Assembly: GCA_031288575.1 (NCBI GenBank)
Contig: JAITRD010000003.1
Coordinates: forward strand, 1 to 32,651
Direction of reading: 5' to 3'
DNA from: Treponema sp.
Lineage (GTDB): Bacteria > Spirochaetota > Spirochaetia > Treponematales > Breznakiellaceae
DNA: 32,651 nt
A model generated the notes under the pieces. It made no database searches and was not told the DNA's origin. It saw nothing but the letters and a program-made list of their open reading frames with translations. Both the position numbers and the translations under genes were made by a program. The number at the start of each line of letters is the position of its first letter. Position 1 is the first letter of the stretch. This document shows positions 1-8,786 of this stretch, piece after piece.

Positions 1-156
1 TGCGCGGGCTTAATGTACCGCCCCGGCGTATTCCACACGGTAAACGAGAGCGTATGGACCGGCTATCCCAAGATGAACGACGGTTCAGGGGTTCCTCCGA
101 CCCTCTGTATTGACGGTTACGGGATTAAGGGGCTTTACAACCTTAAAAACAAATAA
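1..156 (+). CDS. ABC transporter substrate-binding protein, family 5 (C-terminal end only)
   Basis: The window opens inside this gene. Only the last 51 residues are visible, ending in the TAA at 154-156. The tail has the look of the C-terminus of family 5 extracellular solute-binding proteins (DppA/OppA type): a [22 protein letters not shown] stretch followed by a hydrophilic end. These proteins sit in the periplasm or are lipid-anchored, and they deliver peptides or, in some lineages, oligosaccharides to the membrane permeases. The four genes downstream encode exactly the matching permeases and ATPases, which supports the call. A strong terminator follows directly, so the binding protein can be expressed more than the rest of the operon. 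The substrate cannot be read from this fragment. Confidence 0.75.
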   Translation, partial: CAGLMYRPGVFHTVNESVWTGYPKMNDGSGVPPTLCIDGYGIKGLYNLKNK

Positions 157-164
157 CATTTCAG

Positions 165-192
165 GCGGCCCCGGAGCGGGGCCGCTTTTCTT
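165..192 (+). terminator. Intrinsic terminator after the binding-protein gene
   Basis: A perfect 8-bp GC stem (GCGGCCCC at 165-172, GGGGCCGC at 178-185) with a 5-base loop is followed by TTTTCTT. It lies 9 bases after the stop codon. In binding-protein-dependent operons such a site usually lets only part of transcription continue into the permease genes. Confidence 0.9.
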
Positions 193-511
193 GACCCCGA
201 TACCTTTCTTGCTAGAGAATGCGGGATGAACGGACGGCGGCTAATGGAGCAGGGCACGGTATCACTGAAAAAATCACAATCGCCCGGATATTCACGATTT
301 ACAGGCGGGCGCGAAATTTGGCTTGATCGGCTTAGGGAGCGCTGCTAATCAAAAAACAGAAAAACTGTTGGTGATTATTTGCCAGGCCCGGGGCCATATT
401 AAATATTATATTTGCGGCCGGTGAACAGGGTTCGCCGGCGGAAAATGGCAAGACTTGAAACGGACCGCGGGGTTTTCGGGCAAGTCTAATCTCTTTTGCG
501 GGAAGGTTAAA
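193..511. other. Intergenic region between terminator and permease genes
   Basis: No convincing gene is seen here. A 40-codon open frame (226-348) starts with ATG but has no ribosome site and no recognisable content. Weak promoter-like pairs exist, such as TTGCCA 379-384 with TATTAT 404-409 (19-base gap), but none is strong. A small AACAG/CTGTT hairpin lies at 355-369. The region may carry the separate promoter of the permease/ATPase genes. Confidence 0.4.
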
Positions 512-1525
512 ATGAACGGATATTGGAAATATCTGGGGAAAAAATTAGGCTGGTACCTGGTAACCCTTTTTGTGGCGGTACTGCTTAATTTTTTGCTTCC
601 CCGGCTTATCCCCGGGAATCCGGTCTCTACCTTGGTTGCTAACGCTACCACCGGTATGACCGACGCCCAGGCAATCAAGCGGATCTATGACGCCTATATG
701 GCGGACTTCGGATTGGACAAACCTATATGGCAGCAATTTTTTATTTACATTGGCAAGCTTCTCCGGGGGGATATGGGAAAGTCCTTTAACCAGTACCCCC
801 GGGAAGTTTCGGAGATCATCACCAGCGCGGTGCCCTGGACATTGCGGCTCCAGATTCCCGCCATTATCACCGGCTGGTTCCTGGGCAATTCCCTAGGGGC
901 CCTGGCGGCCTACCGGAAGGGGATTTTTGACCGGGCCTTTTTTCCCTTCTTTCTTTTTGTCTCCGCCATCCCCGCCTTCGGCCTGGGGATCGTGCTGGTA
1001 CATTTTCTGGCAAATACCTTCCATGTGTTCCCCGGCCGGCTGGGTTACGCCTTTGACATGCTCATCAACTGGAAAAACCCCGCCTTTATCCTGTCGGTGC
1101 TGAACCATTACCGGCTGCCCTTTTTGACCATGGTATTGGTTGCCATCGGCGGCCAGTCCCTGGGAATGCGGGAAATGTCAATCTACGAACTCAACGCCGA
1201 CTATGTTAAGTACAGCCGGCTTTTAGGCATAAAAGATTCCAGGATCGTCTGGTACGTGTTCCGCAACGCCATGCTTCCCCAGATCACCGGCCTGGCCCTT
1301 TCCCTGGGGACCATGATCGGCGGGAACCTTATCGCGGAAATCGTCTTTAGTTATCCGGGGATCGGGACCACCATGCTTTTGGGGATCAGCTCCCAGGACT
1401 TTCCCCTGATATCGGGCTGCACCCTGATCGTAACTATCACGGTCTTGGCGGCCAACTTCCTGGTCGATGTTATCTGCGGGATCATCGATCCCCGGATCAG
1501 GCTTACCCAGCAGGAGGAAGGTTAA
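512..1525 (+). CDS. ABC transporter permease, DppB/OppB family
   Basis: This is an inner-membrane permease of a family 5 (peptide/oligosaccharide) ABC importer. An in-frame ATG at 455 gives 356 residues. I prefer the ATG at 512 (337 residues) because GGAAGG lies 5 bases before it and the protein then begins with the usual short amphipathic segment plus first membrane helix. Several hydrophobic segments are visible. The cytoplasmic EAA-type loop (about residues 230-265) has the G...LP pattern (LLGIKDSRI, then NAMLPQITGL) that docks on the ATPase. The C-terminal EIVFSYPGIG motif is typical of DppB proteins. It is the first of four tightly spaced genes, and its stop codon abuts the next ATG. The substrate could be peptides or oligosaccharides; the sequence does not decide. 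Confidence 0.9.
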   Translation: MNGYWKYLGKKLGWYLVTLFVAVLLNFLLPRLIPGNPVSTLVANATTGMTDAQAIKRIYDAYMADFGLDKPIWQQFFIYIGKLLRGDMGKSFNQYPREVSEIITSAVPWTLRLQIPAIITGWFLGNSLGALAAYRKGIFDRAFFPFFLFVSAIPAFGLGIVLVHFLANTFHVFPGRLGYAFDMLINWKNPAFILSVLNHYRLPFLTMVLVAIGGQSLGMREMSIYELNADYVKYSRLLGIKDSRIVWYVFRNAMLPQITGLALSLGTMIGGNLIAEIVFSYPGIGTTMLLGISSQDFPLISGCTLIVTITVLAANFLVDVICGIIDPRIRLTQQEEG

Positions 1526-2485
1526 ATGGGACACCTTTTTAATACCGCTTTTAAGTCGGGCAAATTCCGTTTTGGTTTTATCGTTCTCTCCCTGGTTTTC
1601 CTTTTGGTGGTCTTTTTCCCCCTTTTTAACCATACCGATCCTTTGTCCATGGAAGGGGGCCTCTTTGAACGGCCCAACCTCCTGGAATTTATCCGGGGGC
1701 AGCCGGAGGAAGAGGAGAGCGTCAGCGCGGAGGAACAGGCCGTGGCCGACGACATTATGGCCCAGTTCGGCCTTTCGGCGGTAGTAAAGGAAACCCCCAA
1801 GGTGCTCCATATTTTGGGAACCGATAACTTCGGCCGGGACACCCTGGTGGAACTGGTTGCCGCCACCCGGACCAGCCTGCTTATCGGCCTTATCGCCGGG
1901 ACTATCGCTACCATAATCGGCCTTACGGTCGGCCTGGTGGCGGGTTACTCCGGCGGGATGGTAGACAACGTTCTTTCCACGCTGACCAATATTTTTATCG
2001 TTATCCCTTCCTTTGTCATCCTGGTCCTCATATCGGTGAGCATCAATTCCCGGAATTTCCTGACCACCGCCCTGGTCATCGGGATCACCGCCTGGCCCTG
2101 GACCGCCCGTTCCGTCAGGGCCCAGACCACAAGCCTCCGCAACCGGGACCATGTGAACCTCTCCAAACTTTCCGGCCACTCCATGCCCCGGATCATTATC
2201 CGGGATATCCTGCCCTACCTCGGCTCCTATGTGATGATGGCCTTCATCCTCCAGGTGGCTTCGGGGATCCTCGCGGAGGCAAGCCTTTCCATGCTGGGCC
2301 TGGGGCCGCAAAACGTGGCAAGCCTGGGGCTTATGATGCAATGGGCCATGAACTTCAGCGCCCTGCCGGTGGGGGCCTGGTGGGCCTTCCTCCCGGTGGT
2401 ATTGATGATAGCCCTCATCAGCTTCTCCCTTAATCTGATTAATTCTGGGCTGGATCAGATCTTTAACCCCCAGATAAGGAGTTAA
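1526..2485 (+). CDS. ABC transporter permease, DppC/OppC family
   Basis: This is the second inner-membrane permease of the importer (319 residues) and would form a heterodimer with the upstream DppB-like protein. The start ATG follows the preceding TAA directly and has AGGAGGAAGG upstream. After a first membrane helix there is an unusually acidic stretch (about residues 52-75, rich in E, including [12 protein letters not shown]). Then comes the family's TDNFGRD motif (about residue 97), the transmembrane core, and the EAA-type loop near [17 protein letters not shown]. The C-terminal segment ends in the [13 protein letters not shown] type seen in DppC proteins (typically a LxxGLRDxLDPR-like end). 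The acidic insertion before TDNFGRD is longer than I expect for bacterial peptide permeases. It may face the binding protein. Confidence 0.9.
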   Translation: MGHLFNTAFKSGKFRFGFIVLSLVFLLVVFFPLFNHTDPLSMEGGLFERPNLLEFIRGQPEEEESVSAEEQAVADDIMAQFGLSAVVKETPKVLHILGTDNFGRDTLVELVAATRTSLLIGLIAGTIATIIGLTVGLVAGYSGGMVDNVLSTLTNIFIVIPSFVILVLISVSINSRNFLTTALVIGITAWPWTARSVRAQTTSLRNRDHVNLSKLSGHSMPRIIIRDILPYLGSYVMMAFILQVASGILAEASLSMLGLGPQNVASLGLMMQWAMNFSALPVGAWWAFLPVVLMIALISFSLNLINSGLDQIFNPQIRS

Positions 2486-2489
2486 CCCT

Positions 2490-3578
2490 ATGGCGGCCAT
2501 ACTGGAAGTAAAAAATCTTACCACCTATTACAAAACCCGGATGAACGAGAGGATCTGTTCGGTGGACAACGTGTCCTTTTCCCTGGAAGACGGAAAATCC
2601 CTGGGGATTGCCGGGGAATCCGGCTGCGGAAAATCTACCCTGGCCATGAGCGTTATGGGTTACTATTTCCCGCCCCTCTACTACGATTCGGGAACTATCA
2701 TCATCGACGGCAAGGATATCACCTCCCTCAAACCGGATGTGATCCGCCAAACCGTGCTGGGGACCGATATTGCCTATATCCCCCAGGCGGCCATGAACGC
2801 CCTGAACCCGACCCGGAAGATCATGCGGTTTATCGAGGATGTGCTCAGGGCCCACGGTTCCGCCTTAACCAAAAAAGAAATGCGGGATTTGGCGGAGGAT
2901 CGTTTCGGCATCCTTAACCTGCCTCCCAAGGTGCTGGACCAGTACGCGGTGGAACTCTCCGGGGGCATGAAACAGAGGACGGTCATCGCCATATCGACGA
3001 TCCTGAACCCCAAGGTGCTGATTGCCGACGAGCCCTCCTCGGCCCTGGACGTGTCCTCCCAGAAGATCGTCATTAAGCTGCTCCACGATTTAATGGAGAA
3101 GGGTTTTGTCCGGGCCATGCTCTTTATCACCCACGAACTGCCCCTGCTCTTTAATGTTACCGACGACATTATGGTAATGTACGCCGGAGAAATCGTGGAA
3201 CGGGGAGCCGCCCGGGAAATGGTTTTTGACCCCCTGATGCCCTATTCCAAGGGTTTGATGAATTCGATCATCGTGCCCGAAGAAGGTACCCGGGGCCATG
3301 TCTTGCAGGCCATACCGGGGGCGCCGCCGAATTTGAAGATCCGGCCCGAGGGCTGCCGCTTTTCCGAGCGCTGCCAGTATTTAAAGATTTGCGAAGGAAC
3401 CCTGAATGATAAAAAAGCGGGGCCGGGGAGGATTTACCGCTGCCGGCTGGGAGAAGCGAAATTGAGGGAGTTGTACCGGAAACAGGAAGCGGAGGCAAAA
3501 AAATTCCCCCTCATCTCCCATACCTATGTGGATGAGGCAATAGCTTCTGTGGAAACCAAAGGGGAGGAAAGGCCATGA
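2490..3578 (+). CDS. ABC transporter ATPase, DppD/OppD family
   Basis: This is a cytoplasmic ATPase (362 residues) that powers the importer together with the next gene. Visible motifs in order are Walker [10 protein letters not shown] (about residues 43-51), the Q-loop in [13 protein letters not shown], signature LSGGMKQR, Walker [13 protein letters not shown] and switch histidine in FITHEL. The C-terminal OppD/DppD extension is present, with spaced cysteines in [14 protein letters not shown] and a later YRC, as usual for this subfamily. AAGGAG lies 8 bases before the ATG. The last bases overlap the next gene in an ATGA, indicating translational coupling. All catalytic residues are intact. 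Confidence 0.92.
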   Translation: MAAILEVKNLTTYYKTRMNERICSVDNVSFSLEDGKSLGIAGESGCGKSTLAMSVMGYYFPPLYYDSGTIIIDGKDITSLKPDVIRQTVLGTDIAYIPQAAMNALNPTRKIMRFIEDVLRAHGSALTKKEMRDLAEDRFGILNLPPKVLDQYAVELSGGMKQRTVIAISTILNPKVLIADEPSSALDVSSQKIVIKLLHDLMEKGFVRAMLFITHELPLLFNVTDDIMVMYAGEIVERGAAREMVFDPLMPYSKGLMNSIIVPEEGTRGHVLQAIPGAPPNLKIRPEGCRFSERCQYLKICEGTLNDKKAGPGRIYRCRLGEAKLRELYRKQEAEAKKFPLISHTYVDEAIASVETKGEERP

Positions 3579-4411
3579 GCGCTACGGCAGGGGAAAACAG
3601 AAAAAAAATCGGCGAAGTGTTTTTGAGCGCCAAGGACCTGACCCGGGAATTTGGGTCGGGAAAGAATAAAACCATGGCGGTCGATAAGGTAAGCTTCGCC
3701 TTCCGCCGGGGGGAGATCATCTCCATTGTGGGGGAAAGCGGCAGCGGCAAAACAACCCTGGCAAAGATGGTGCTGGGGCTCCTTAACCCGTCGGCGGGGG
3801 AAATTTTCTTTGAGGGGAAACCCCGGGACATATCCAGCCAAAGCAAGCGGCGTTTGTACTGGCAGAATATTCAGGCCATATTCCAGGATCCCTTTTCTAC
3901 CTACAATATTTTTAACAAGGTGGATGAGGTACTGATGGACTGCATCCGTTTGCAGGGGGGCGGAGATTTAAGCAAGGAAGAAAAATTTGAGCGGATGAAG
4001 GACGCCTGCAAGTTTGTCAACCTGAAGTTCGAGGAACTGTCCAACAAGTACCCCTTTGAATTATCCGGGGGACAGATGCAGCGGCTGATGATAGCCCGGA
4101 TTTTCATGCTGAAGCCGAAGCTGCTTATCGCGGATGAACCCACATCGATGATAGACGCCTGTTCCCGGGCGACGATACTGGACATGCTCTTAAAGTTACG
4201 GGACGAGGTGGATATGACGATAGTCTTCATCACCCACGATATAGGTTTGGCCTATTATATTTCCGATACGGTGTATATCATGGAGCATGGGATTATTGTG
4301 GAACAGGGAACCGCCGACCAGGCCATACTCCACCCCAAATCGGACTATACCAAACGGCTTTTAGGGGACGTGCCCAAAATTTACGAACCCTGGGACTTGA
4401 GCAGCGCCTAG
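3575..4411 (+). CDS. ABC transporter ATPase, DppF/OppF family
   Basis: This is the second ATPase of the importer (278 residues). It shows Walker [10 protein letters not shown] (about residues 52-60), Q-loop in [11 protein letters not shown], signature LSGGQMQR, Walker [13 protein letters not shown] and switch histidine in FITHDIG. The D-loop region reads SMID where many ABC ATPases have SALD. The protein stops soon after the ATPase core and lacks the cysteine-bearing C-terminal extension seen in its partner, so it is shorter than many DppF proteins. It overlaps the preceding gene by four bases, with GGGGAGGAAAGG upstream of the ATG. A terminator follows, closing the operon. Confidence 0.92.
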   Translation: MSATAGENRKKIGEVFLSAKDLTREFGSGKNKTMAVDKVSFAFRRGEIISIVGESGSGKTTLAKMVLGLLNPSAGEIFFEGKPRDISSQSKRRLYWQNIQAIFQDPFSTYNIFNKVDEVLMDCIRLQGGGDLSKEEKFERMKDACKFVNLKFEELSNKYPFELSGGQMQRLMIARIFMLKPKLLIADEPTSMIDACSRATILDMLLKLRDEVDMTIVFITHDIGLAYYISDTVYIMEHGIIVEQGTADQAILHPKSDYTKRLLGDVPKIYEPWDLSSA

Positions 4412-4441
4412 CAGCCTGTTGTTACCGGGAAAAGGAAGGAG

Positions 4442-4497
4442 GCTGCCCGAAAGGCATCCGGTTTACCGGATTAAAAATCTATTCGGGCGGCTTTTTT
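4442..4497 (+). terminator. Terminator closing the ABC importer operon
   Basis: The outer stem GCTGCCCGAA (4442-4451) pairs with TTCGGGCGGC (4482-4491) with one G-T pair and is followed by six T. The loop contains an inner perfect hairpin, ATCCGG/CCGGAT (4456-4461 and 4466-4471). The site lies 30 bases after the stop codon. Confidence 0.8.
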
Positions 4498-4688
4498 AAC
4501 GCGGCCTTTGCGCGGCGCCTAAAATTCCGGCCCATGCCGCCTTGGCCCGCCGCCCCGCATGCCTCCGCGGCCCTTCCTCCCGGCTTTATTTATATTTTTC
4601 CCGGTTAAAAAATGATCCATAGTTAAAATCTATATTGGGACTGGAGGCATTATCCTTGCCCGGCCGGTCTCGCCTCTTTACTAAACCA

Positions 4689-4694
4689 TATAAT
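4689..4694 (+). promoter_or_regulatory. Candidate -10 box of the MATE gene
   Basis: A perfect TATAAT lies 11 bases before the start ATG at 4706. Transcription would begin near 4701, leaving a leader of about 5 bases. AAGGA at 4695-4699 resembles a ribosome site but would lie upstream of such a start. No good -35 box is seen at the right distance. An earlier promoter would change this reading. Confidence 0.4.
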
Positions 4695-4705
4695 AAGGAT
4701 TTAGC

Positions 4706-6100
4706 ATGAAAATAACTGATGAAGGAGAACGGAAAGGGGGGGGTGTTTTTTCAAAACCCATGACGGAGGGCCTCCCCGGGAAGGTTCTCCTTTTATTTAC
4801 CCTGCCCATTATGGCGGGGGATTTTTTTCGCCTCTTTTATTCCATGGCGGACGCCATTATCGTGGGCCAGACCTTGGGGACCGTGTCCCTGGCGGCCGTC
4901 GGCTGCACCACCCCCCTCCTGTCCTTTGTCCTCGGCTTTTCCATAGGGCTGACCGCCGGGTTCTCCATCGTGCTTGCCCAGCGTTTCGGCGCCGGGGACA
5001 CCCAGGCCCTGCGCTTTAGCTTTACCGCAAGCCTGGTCCTCTGCGGCGCCGCCGCCCTTTTGCTGCTGGCCCTGTTTTTGCCCCTGGTACGGCCCATCCT
5101 GGCCTTGCTCAACACCCCGGCGGAGATTAAAGAGGAAGCGGCCTCCTATATGTTGATTATCCTCGGGGGCCTGCCGGTCACGCTGGTGGAATTTTTGTTG
5201 TCCAACAGCATCCGTTCCCTGGGGGATTCAAGGACCCCCCTGTACTTCCAGATAGCCGCTTCCCTGGTGAATATCACCCTGGACTACTGTTTTATTTTAA
5301 TCTTCCACTGGGGCGTGCCGGGGGCGGCCATAGCCACGGTTATCGCCAACTTCTGCGTGGCAACCCTCTGCGCCGTTCATATTGTCCGCCGTTACCCCCA
5401 GTTGCTGCCCTCCCGGGACCTGTTCCGGTCTTTCTTCCCGAAATTCTTCCCCGAGGCCGGGATACTGCTGCCCCTGGGGCTTTCCATGGGTTTTCAGCGT
5501 TCCATCGTGGAGGTCGGCAACATCCTGGTCCAGAGGGCCATGAACGGGCTCGGGGCACTGTCCATAGCGGCGGTGGCCGCGGGCCAGCGGATCCGGCAGC
5601 TCAATATGCTGCCCCTCTTCGCGGTCAGCGTATCGGTTTCGGTTTTTACGGCCCAAAACTATGGGGCGGGAAAAACAAAAAGGATCTACTCCGGCATCCG
5701 CCAGGCCTGTTTTATCGCCCTGGGATTCTGCGCCCTTATGGCTCTTATCAACTTTTCATCGGGTCATCTTCTGGCCCCCCTGTTCCTAAAAAACTCCCCG
5801 GAAGCGGAGGCCTTGGCAATCCGGTATATCCGCTTTATCGGCGCGGCCCTTTCCTTTTTAGCCCTCATGCTGATATTCCGCAGCGCCATGCAGGGCATGG
5901 GCAAAAATATTTCCCCCACCCTGTGCAGCGCCCTGGAAACGGCAATGAGCGTGGTTACCGCCTTTTTCCTGGTCCCCCGCTTCGGCTTTACCGGGATTTG
6001 CCTGGCAAACCCCCTGTCCTGGATTGCCTCCGGCATACCCCTCTATATCGCCTTTACGGTTTTTTGCCGGCAGCTCAGGACCCCCGCGGAAACGAGGTAA
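4706..6100 (+). CDS. MATE family efflux transporter
   Basis: This is an inner-membrane multidrug/toxic-compound exporter of the MATE superfamily (464 residues, typical length), exchanging cations for cationic drugs or metabolites. About twelve hydrophobic segments are visible in two halves. The N-terminal half has LFTLPIMAGDFFRLFYSMADAIIVGQ, the classic first MATE helix with a D in the pore region, here given only by its key residues MADAIIVGQ. The family's GLPVTLVEF and SRTPLYFQ-type loop is present. The second half begins around GLSMGFQRSIVEVGNI. A downstream in-frame ATG (MTEGLPGK, 4760) is a possible alternative start. The gene stands alone between a terminator upstream and a hairpin downstream. 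The substrate is unknown. Confidence 0.9.
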   Translation: MKITDEGERKGGGVFSKPMTEGLPGKVLLLFTLPIMAGDFFRLFYSMADAIIVGQTLGTVSLAAVGCTTPLLSFVLGFSIGLTAGFSIVLAQRFGAGDTQALRFSFTASLVLCGAAALLLLALFLPLVRPILALLNTPAEIKEEAASYMLIILGGLPVTLVEFLLSNSIRSLGDSRTPLYFQIAASLVNITLDYCFILIFHWGVPGAAIATVIANFCVATLCAVHIVRRYPQLLPSRDLFRSFFPKFFPEAGILLPLGLSMGFQRSIVEVGNILVQRAMNGLGALSIAAVAAGQRIRQLNMLPLFAVSVSVSVFTAQNYGAGKTKRIYSGIRQACFIALGFCALMALINFSSGHLLAPLFLKNSPEAEALAIRYIRFIGAALSFLALMLIFRSAMQGMGKNISPTLCSALETAMSVVTAFFLVPRFGFTGICLANPLSWIASGIPLYIAFTVFCRQLRTPAETR

Positions 6101-6129
6101 CCAATTGTCTTGTTCTTAAAAGAAGCGGC

Positions 6130-6163
6130 ATACTCCGGCGCCTGGTAAAAGACGCTGGAGTAT
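6130..6163 (+). terminator. Inverted repeat after the MATE gene (no T-run)
   Basis: ATACTCCGGCG (6130-6140) pairs with CGCTGGAGTAT (6153-6163) over 11 positions with one G-T pair and a 12-base loop. No T-tract follows, so it is either a weak or Rho-assisted terminator or an mRNA-stabilising 3' hairpin. Confidence 0.45.
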
Positions 6164-6182
6164 AGCAACTCGCCCGCCGTCT

Positions 6183-6191
6183 TGTTATGAT
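6183..6191 (+). promoter_or_regulatory. Extended -10 promoter of the helicase gene, next to its ATG
   Basis: TGTTATGAT is an extended -10 box (TG-n-TATGAT; hexamer 6186-6191) located 6 bases before the ATG at 6198. No Shine-Dalgarno sequence lies between. A transcript from it would start at or next to the A of the start codon. The -35 region (around 6163-6168) is poor, as extended -10 promoters tolerate. Confidence 0.55.
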
Positions 6192-6197
6192 TAAAGT

Positions 6198-8786
6198 ATG
6201 AATTATCTGGAACTTCCCGTTTATAAACATAAGGACCTTATCCTTTCCGCCCTGGAAACCAGCCAGGTTGTGATAGTGGAAAGCCCTACCGGTTCAGGGA
6301 AAACCACCCAACTGCCGGTGATCCTCCATGACGCGGGGTATGGCAAAAACGGCATCATCGGCGTAACCCAGCCCCGGCGCATCGCCGCCCTTTCGGTAAG
6401 CGAATATATTGCCCGGCAAATGGGGACTTCTATCCCGGGCCTGGTGGGTTACAAAATGCGCTTTGAGGATAAAACCAATCCGGGCACCAAAATAAAAATT
6501 ATGACCGACGGGATCCTTCTCCAGGAAATGAAGCTTGATCCCTTCCTTTCAAAATACGGCTGCCTGGTGGTTGACGAGGCCCACGAACGGAGTCTTAATA
6601 TCGACTTTATCCTGGGCCTCCTCAAACGGATCCTGGAGCTGCGGAAGGAATTCAAGGTCATCGTGTCATCGGCCACCATTAACGCCCAGGTTTTTTCCGA
6701 ATATTTTGGGGAATGCCCGATAGTCAAGATCGACGCCGTTACCTATCCCGTTACCCTTATCTACGATCCCCCGGCGGTAAGCCCCGGCGGGGGATCCGGG
6801 AAATCCCCCGCCGGCAGCCGGGGAAACCGGGAAAAAGGGCCGGCTTCTTCCGGGGATAATATGGCCGTCCCCGCGGGGAGCCTGGCCGCGGAGGCCCTCC
6901 TGGACAAGATCGGCGCTATTACCGAACGGGTGGTGCGGGAAGATCGGGCGGGGGACATCCTCGTCTTTCTTTCCGGCGAAAGGATGATCAAGGATTGCAT
7001 GAACCGCCTCGCCTTTGGACCGGTTTCCTCTTCCCTGCACCTTCTCCCCCTCTACGGGAGGCTCGGCAAGGAAGAGCAGGAACGGGTCTTTGATCCCCCC
7101 CCGAGGGGCAAGACTAAGGTGGTGATCTCCACCAATATCGCGGAAACCTCGGTTACCATCGACGGCATCGCCACGGTAATAGATTCGGGCCTGTCAAAAC
7201 TTAACTTTTATAACCCCCGGACCTTTACCTCAAGCCTGGTGGAGGGCCCCATCTCCAAGGCTTCGGGGAACCAGCGGAAAGGCCGGGCGGGACGTACCCG
7301 GGAAGGTACCTGTTACCGCCTCTATGCCCGCAGGGATTTTGAAAACCGCATCCTTTTTACCACCGAAGAAATTTACCGCACCGATCTTTCCGAGGTGGTA
7401 CTCCGCATGGCCGATCTGGGCCTGACCGCCTTTGAGGAATTCGACTTTATCTCCCCCCCAAACCGGGAGGGGCTTATCGCCGCCATTGAAACCCTAAACC
7501 TCCTGGACGCCCTGGAGCCTGACCGGAGCCTTTCCCGGATTGGGAAGCTCATGACCGAATTTCCCCTCCCCCCCCGGCAGTCCAGGATTATCGTGGAGGC
7601 GGTCTTCAAATATCCCCAGGTTATCGAAGAAACAATTATCGCCGCGGCCTTTCTTTCAACCCAAAGCCCCTACCTGCTTCCCCCGGGGGAAGAAACCGAC
7701 GCCCGCAAGGCCCATCACCGCTTCCGGGACGCCCAGGGGGATTTTGTTTCTTACCTGAAACTTTTCCGCTCCTACACGGAAGCCCGGGACAAATCAAAAT
7801 TCTGCGAAGGAAATTACCTGGACGAACGGGCCATGGCGGAGATCGCCAATGTTACCCTTCAATTGGGAGAAATTGTGTCGTCCCTCAATATCCCCATTCT
7901 TTCGGGGGGAGCTGTCGAAGACTACCTCTGCGCCGTTGCCCGGGGGCTTATTCAATTTGTCTGCGTCCGGGAAGGGCGGGATATGTACCGCAGCCTTACC
8001 GCGGACCGGATCCTCATTCATCCCGGTTCGGTGATGTTCAGAACCGAACCTGAATATATTGTCGCCGGGGAGATTGTCAGGACCACCCGGATGTACGCCA
8101 TGTCCGTATCCCCCCTTTCAAAGGAAGCCCTGGAAAAGATAAGCCCCGCCCTTTTTGAAGCCCTGGGGGGCAAGATTTCCGGAACCGGCAGGAAAGGGGC
8201 GGCCGCCGGGGAACGGCCAAAACGGATCCGGGATTTTACCAACATGATTAAAATAGGCGAAGAGGTCTTTGAAATAAAAATCATTAAGGGGAAAAAGGCC
8301 GTATTCCTGCCCTGGGAAAAGCTCTCCCCCCTAAAAGACCGGATCGGCAAGGAAACGACCCTGTATAAGGGGCTGCGGGGCACCGTGGTTTTGGAGGATA
8401 AATACACCCTTCTGGCGGGGGAAAAACTCAGCCTCATCCTCTCCCTTATTGCGTCCCTGGATATCGACGGCGCCCCGGAAAAATCCTGGCCCCGGAAGGA
8501 ACATTTTAATTCCCGGGAGGATCTTCCCCGGCTGCTTGGTTTTTTACCCGACATCCTGCATCCGGTCATTTGGAAACAGGGGAAAAAAGAACTGGGCTTC
8601 CTCTGCCTTTTAAACGACGGAAAGGGGAACTACTGGTTTACCTGCTCCCGGGGCTTTTTTACCAGCCTTAACGAGAGCCTTGCCAGCGTGGAATCCCTCA
8701 TTGACGAATTGGGGGAAGAAACGGATATAGAGATTAAACGCGTGGTAAATCAAACCTACCGGCGGCTTTCGGATTATCTCGGCTAG
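6198..8786 (+). CDS. DEAH-box ATP-dependent RNA helicase, HrpA/HrpB-like
   Basis: This is a cytoplasmic RNA helicase of the DEAH family (862 residues). Motif I is TGSGKTT (residues 31-37), followed by QPRR. Motif II is DEAH (126-129), motif III SAT (158-160), and motif VI QRKGRAGR (from residue 359). The C-terminal half has the helicase-associated winged-helix/ratchet region and an OB-like end. The phrase DEAHERSLNIDFILGLLK resembles HrpA, but the length (862 against about 1300) is nearer HrpB, so I leave it as HrpA/HrpB-like. Between the two RecA domains there is a Gly/Ser/Pro-rich insert (about residues 191-225). The start seems leaderless. The stop codon overlaps that of hemW on the other strand. 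Confidence 0.9.
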   Translation: MNYLELPVYKHKDLILSALETSQVVIVESPTGSGKTTQLPVILHDAGYGKNGIIGVTQPRRIAALSVSEYIARQMGTSIPGLVGYKMRFEDKTNPGTKIKIMTDGILLQEMKLDPFLSKYGCLVVDEAHERSLNIDFILGLLKRILELRKEFKVIVSSATINAQVFSEYFGECPIVKIDAVTYPVTLIYDPPAVSPGGGSGKSPAGSRGNREKGPASSGDNMAVPAGSLAAEALLDKIGAITERVVREDRAGDILVFLSGERMIKDCMNRLAFGPVSSSLHLLPLYGRLGKEEQERVFDPPPRGKTKVVISTNIAETSVTIDGIATVIDSGLSKLNFYNPRTFTSSLVEGPISKASGNQRKGRAGRTREGTCYRLYARRDFENRILFTTEEIYRTDLSEVVLRMADLGLTAFEEFDFISPPNREGLIAAIETLNLLDALEPDRSLSRIGKLMTEFPLPPRQSRIIVEAVFKYPQVIEETIIAAAFLSTQSPYLLPPGEETDARKAHHRFRDAQGDFVSYLKLFRSYTEARDKSKFCEGNYLDERAMAEIANVTLQLGEIVSSLNIPILSGGAVEDYLCAVARGLIQFVCVREGRDMYRSLTADRILIHPGSVMFRTEPEYIVAGEIVRTTRMYAMSVSPLSKEALEKISPALFEALGGKISGTGRKGAAAGERPKRIRDFTNMIKIGEEVFEIKIIKGKKAVFLPWEKLSPLKDRIGKETTLYKGLRGTVVLEDKYTLLAGEKLSLILSLIASLDIDGAPEKSWPRKEHFNSREDLPRLLGFLPDILHPVIWKQGKKELGFLCLLNDGKGNYWFTCSRGFFTSLNESLASVESLIDELGEETDIEIKRVVNQTYRRLSDYLG

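Noticed and set aside
226..348. Possible 40-codon small gene
   Set aside because: No ribosome site, no recognisable sequence, and only a weak TTGACC/GAGAAT pair upstream. It could be chance.
1223..2524. 433-codon open frame on the minus strand across the two permease genes
   Set aside because: It lies wholly opposite clear permease genes and their junction. Its protein is rich in G, H, D, K and Q with no domain, as expected of a GC-driven shadow frame.
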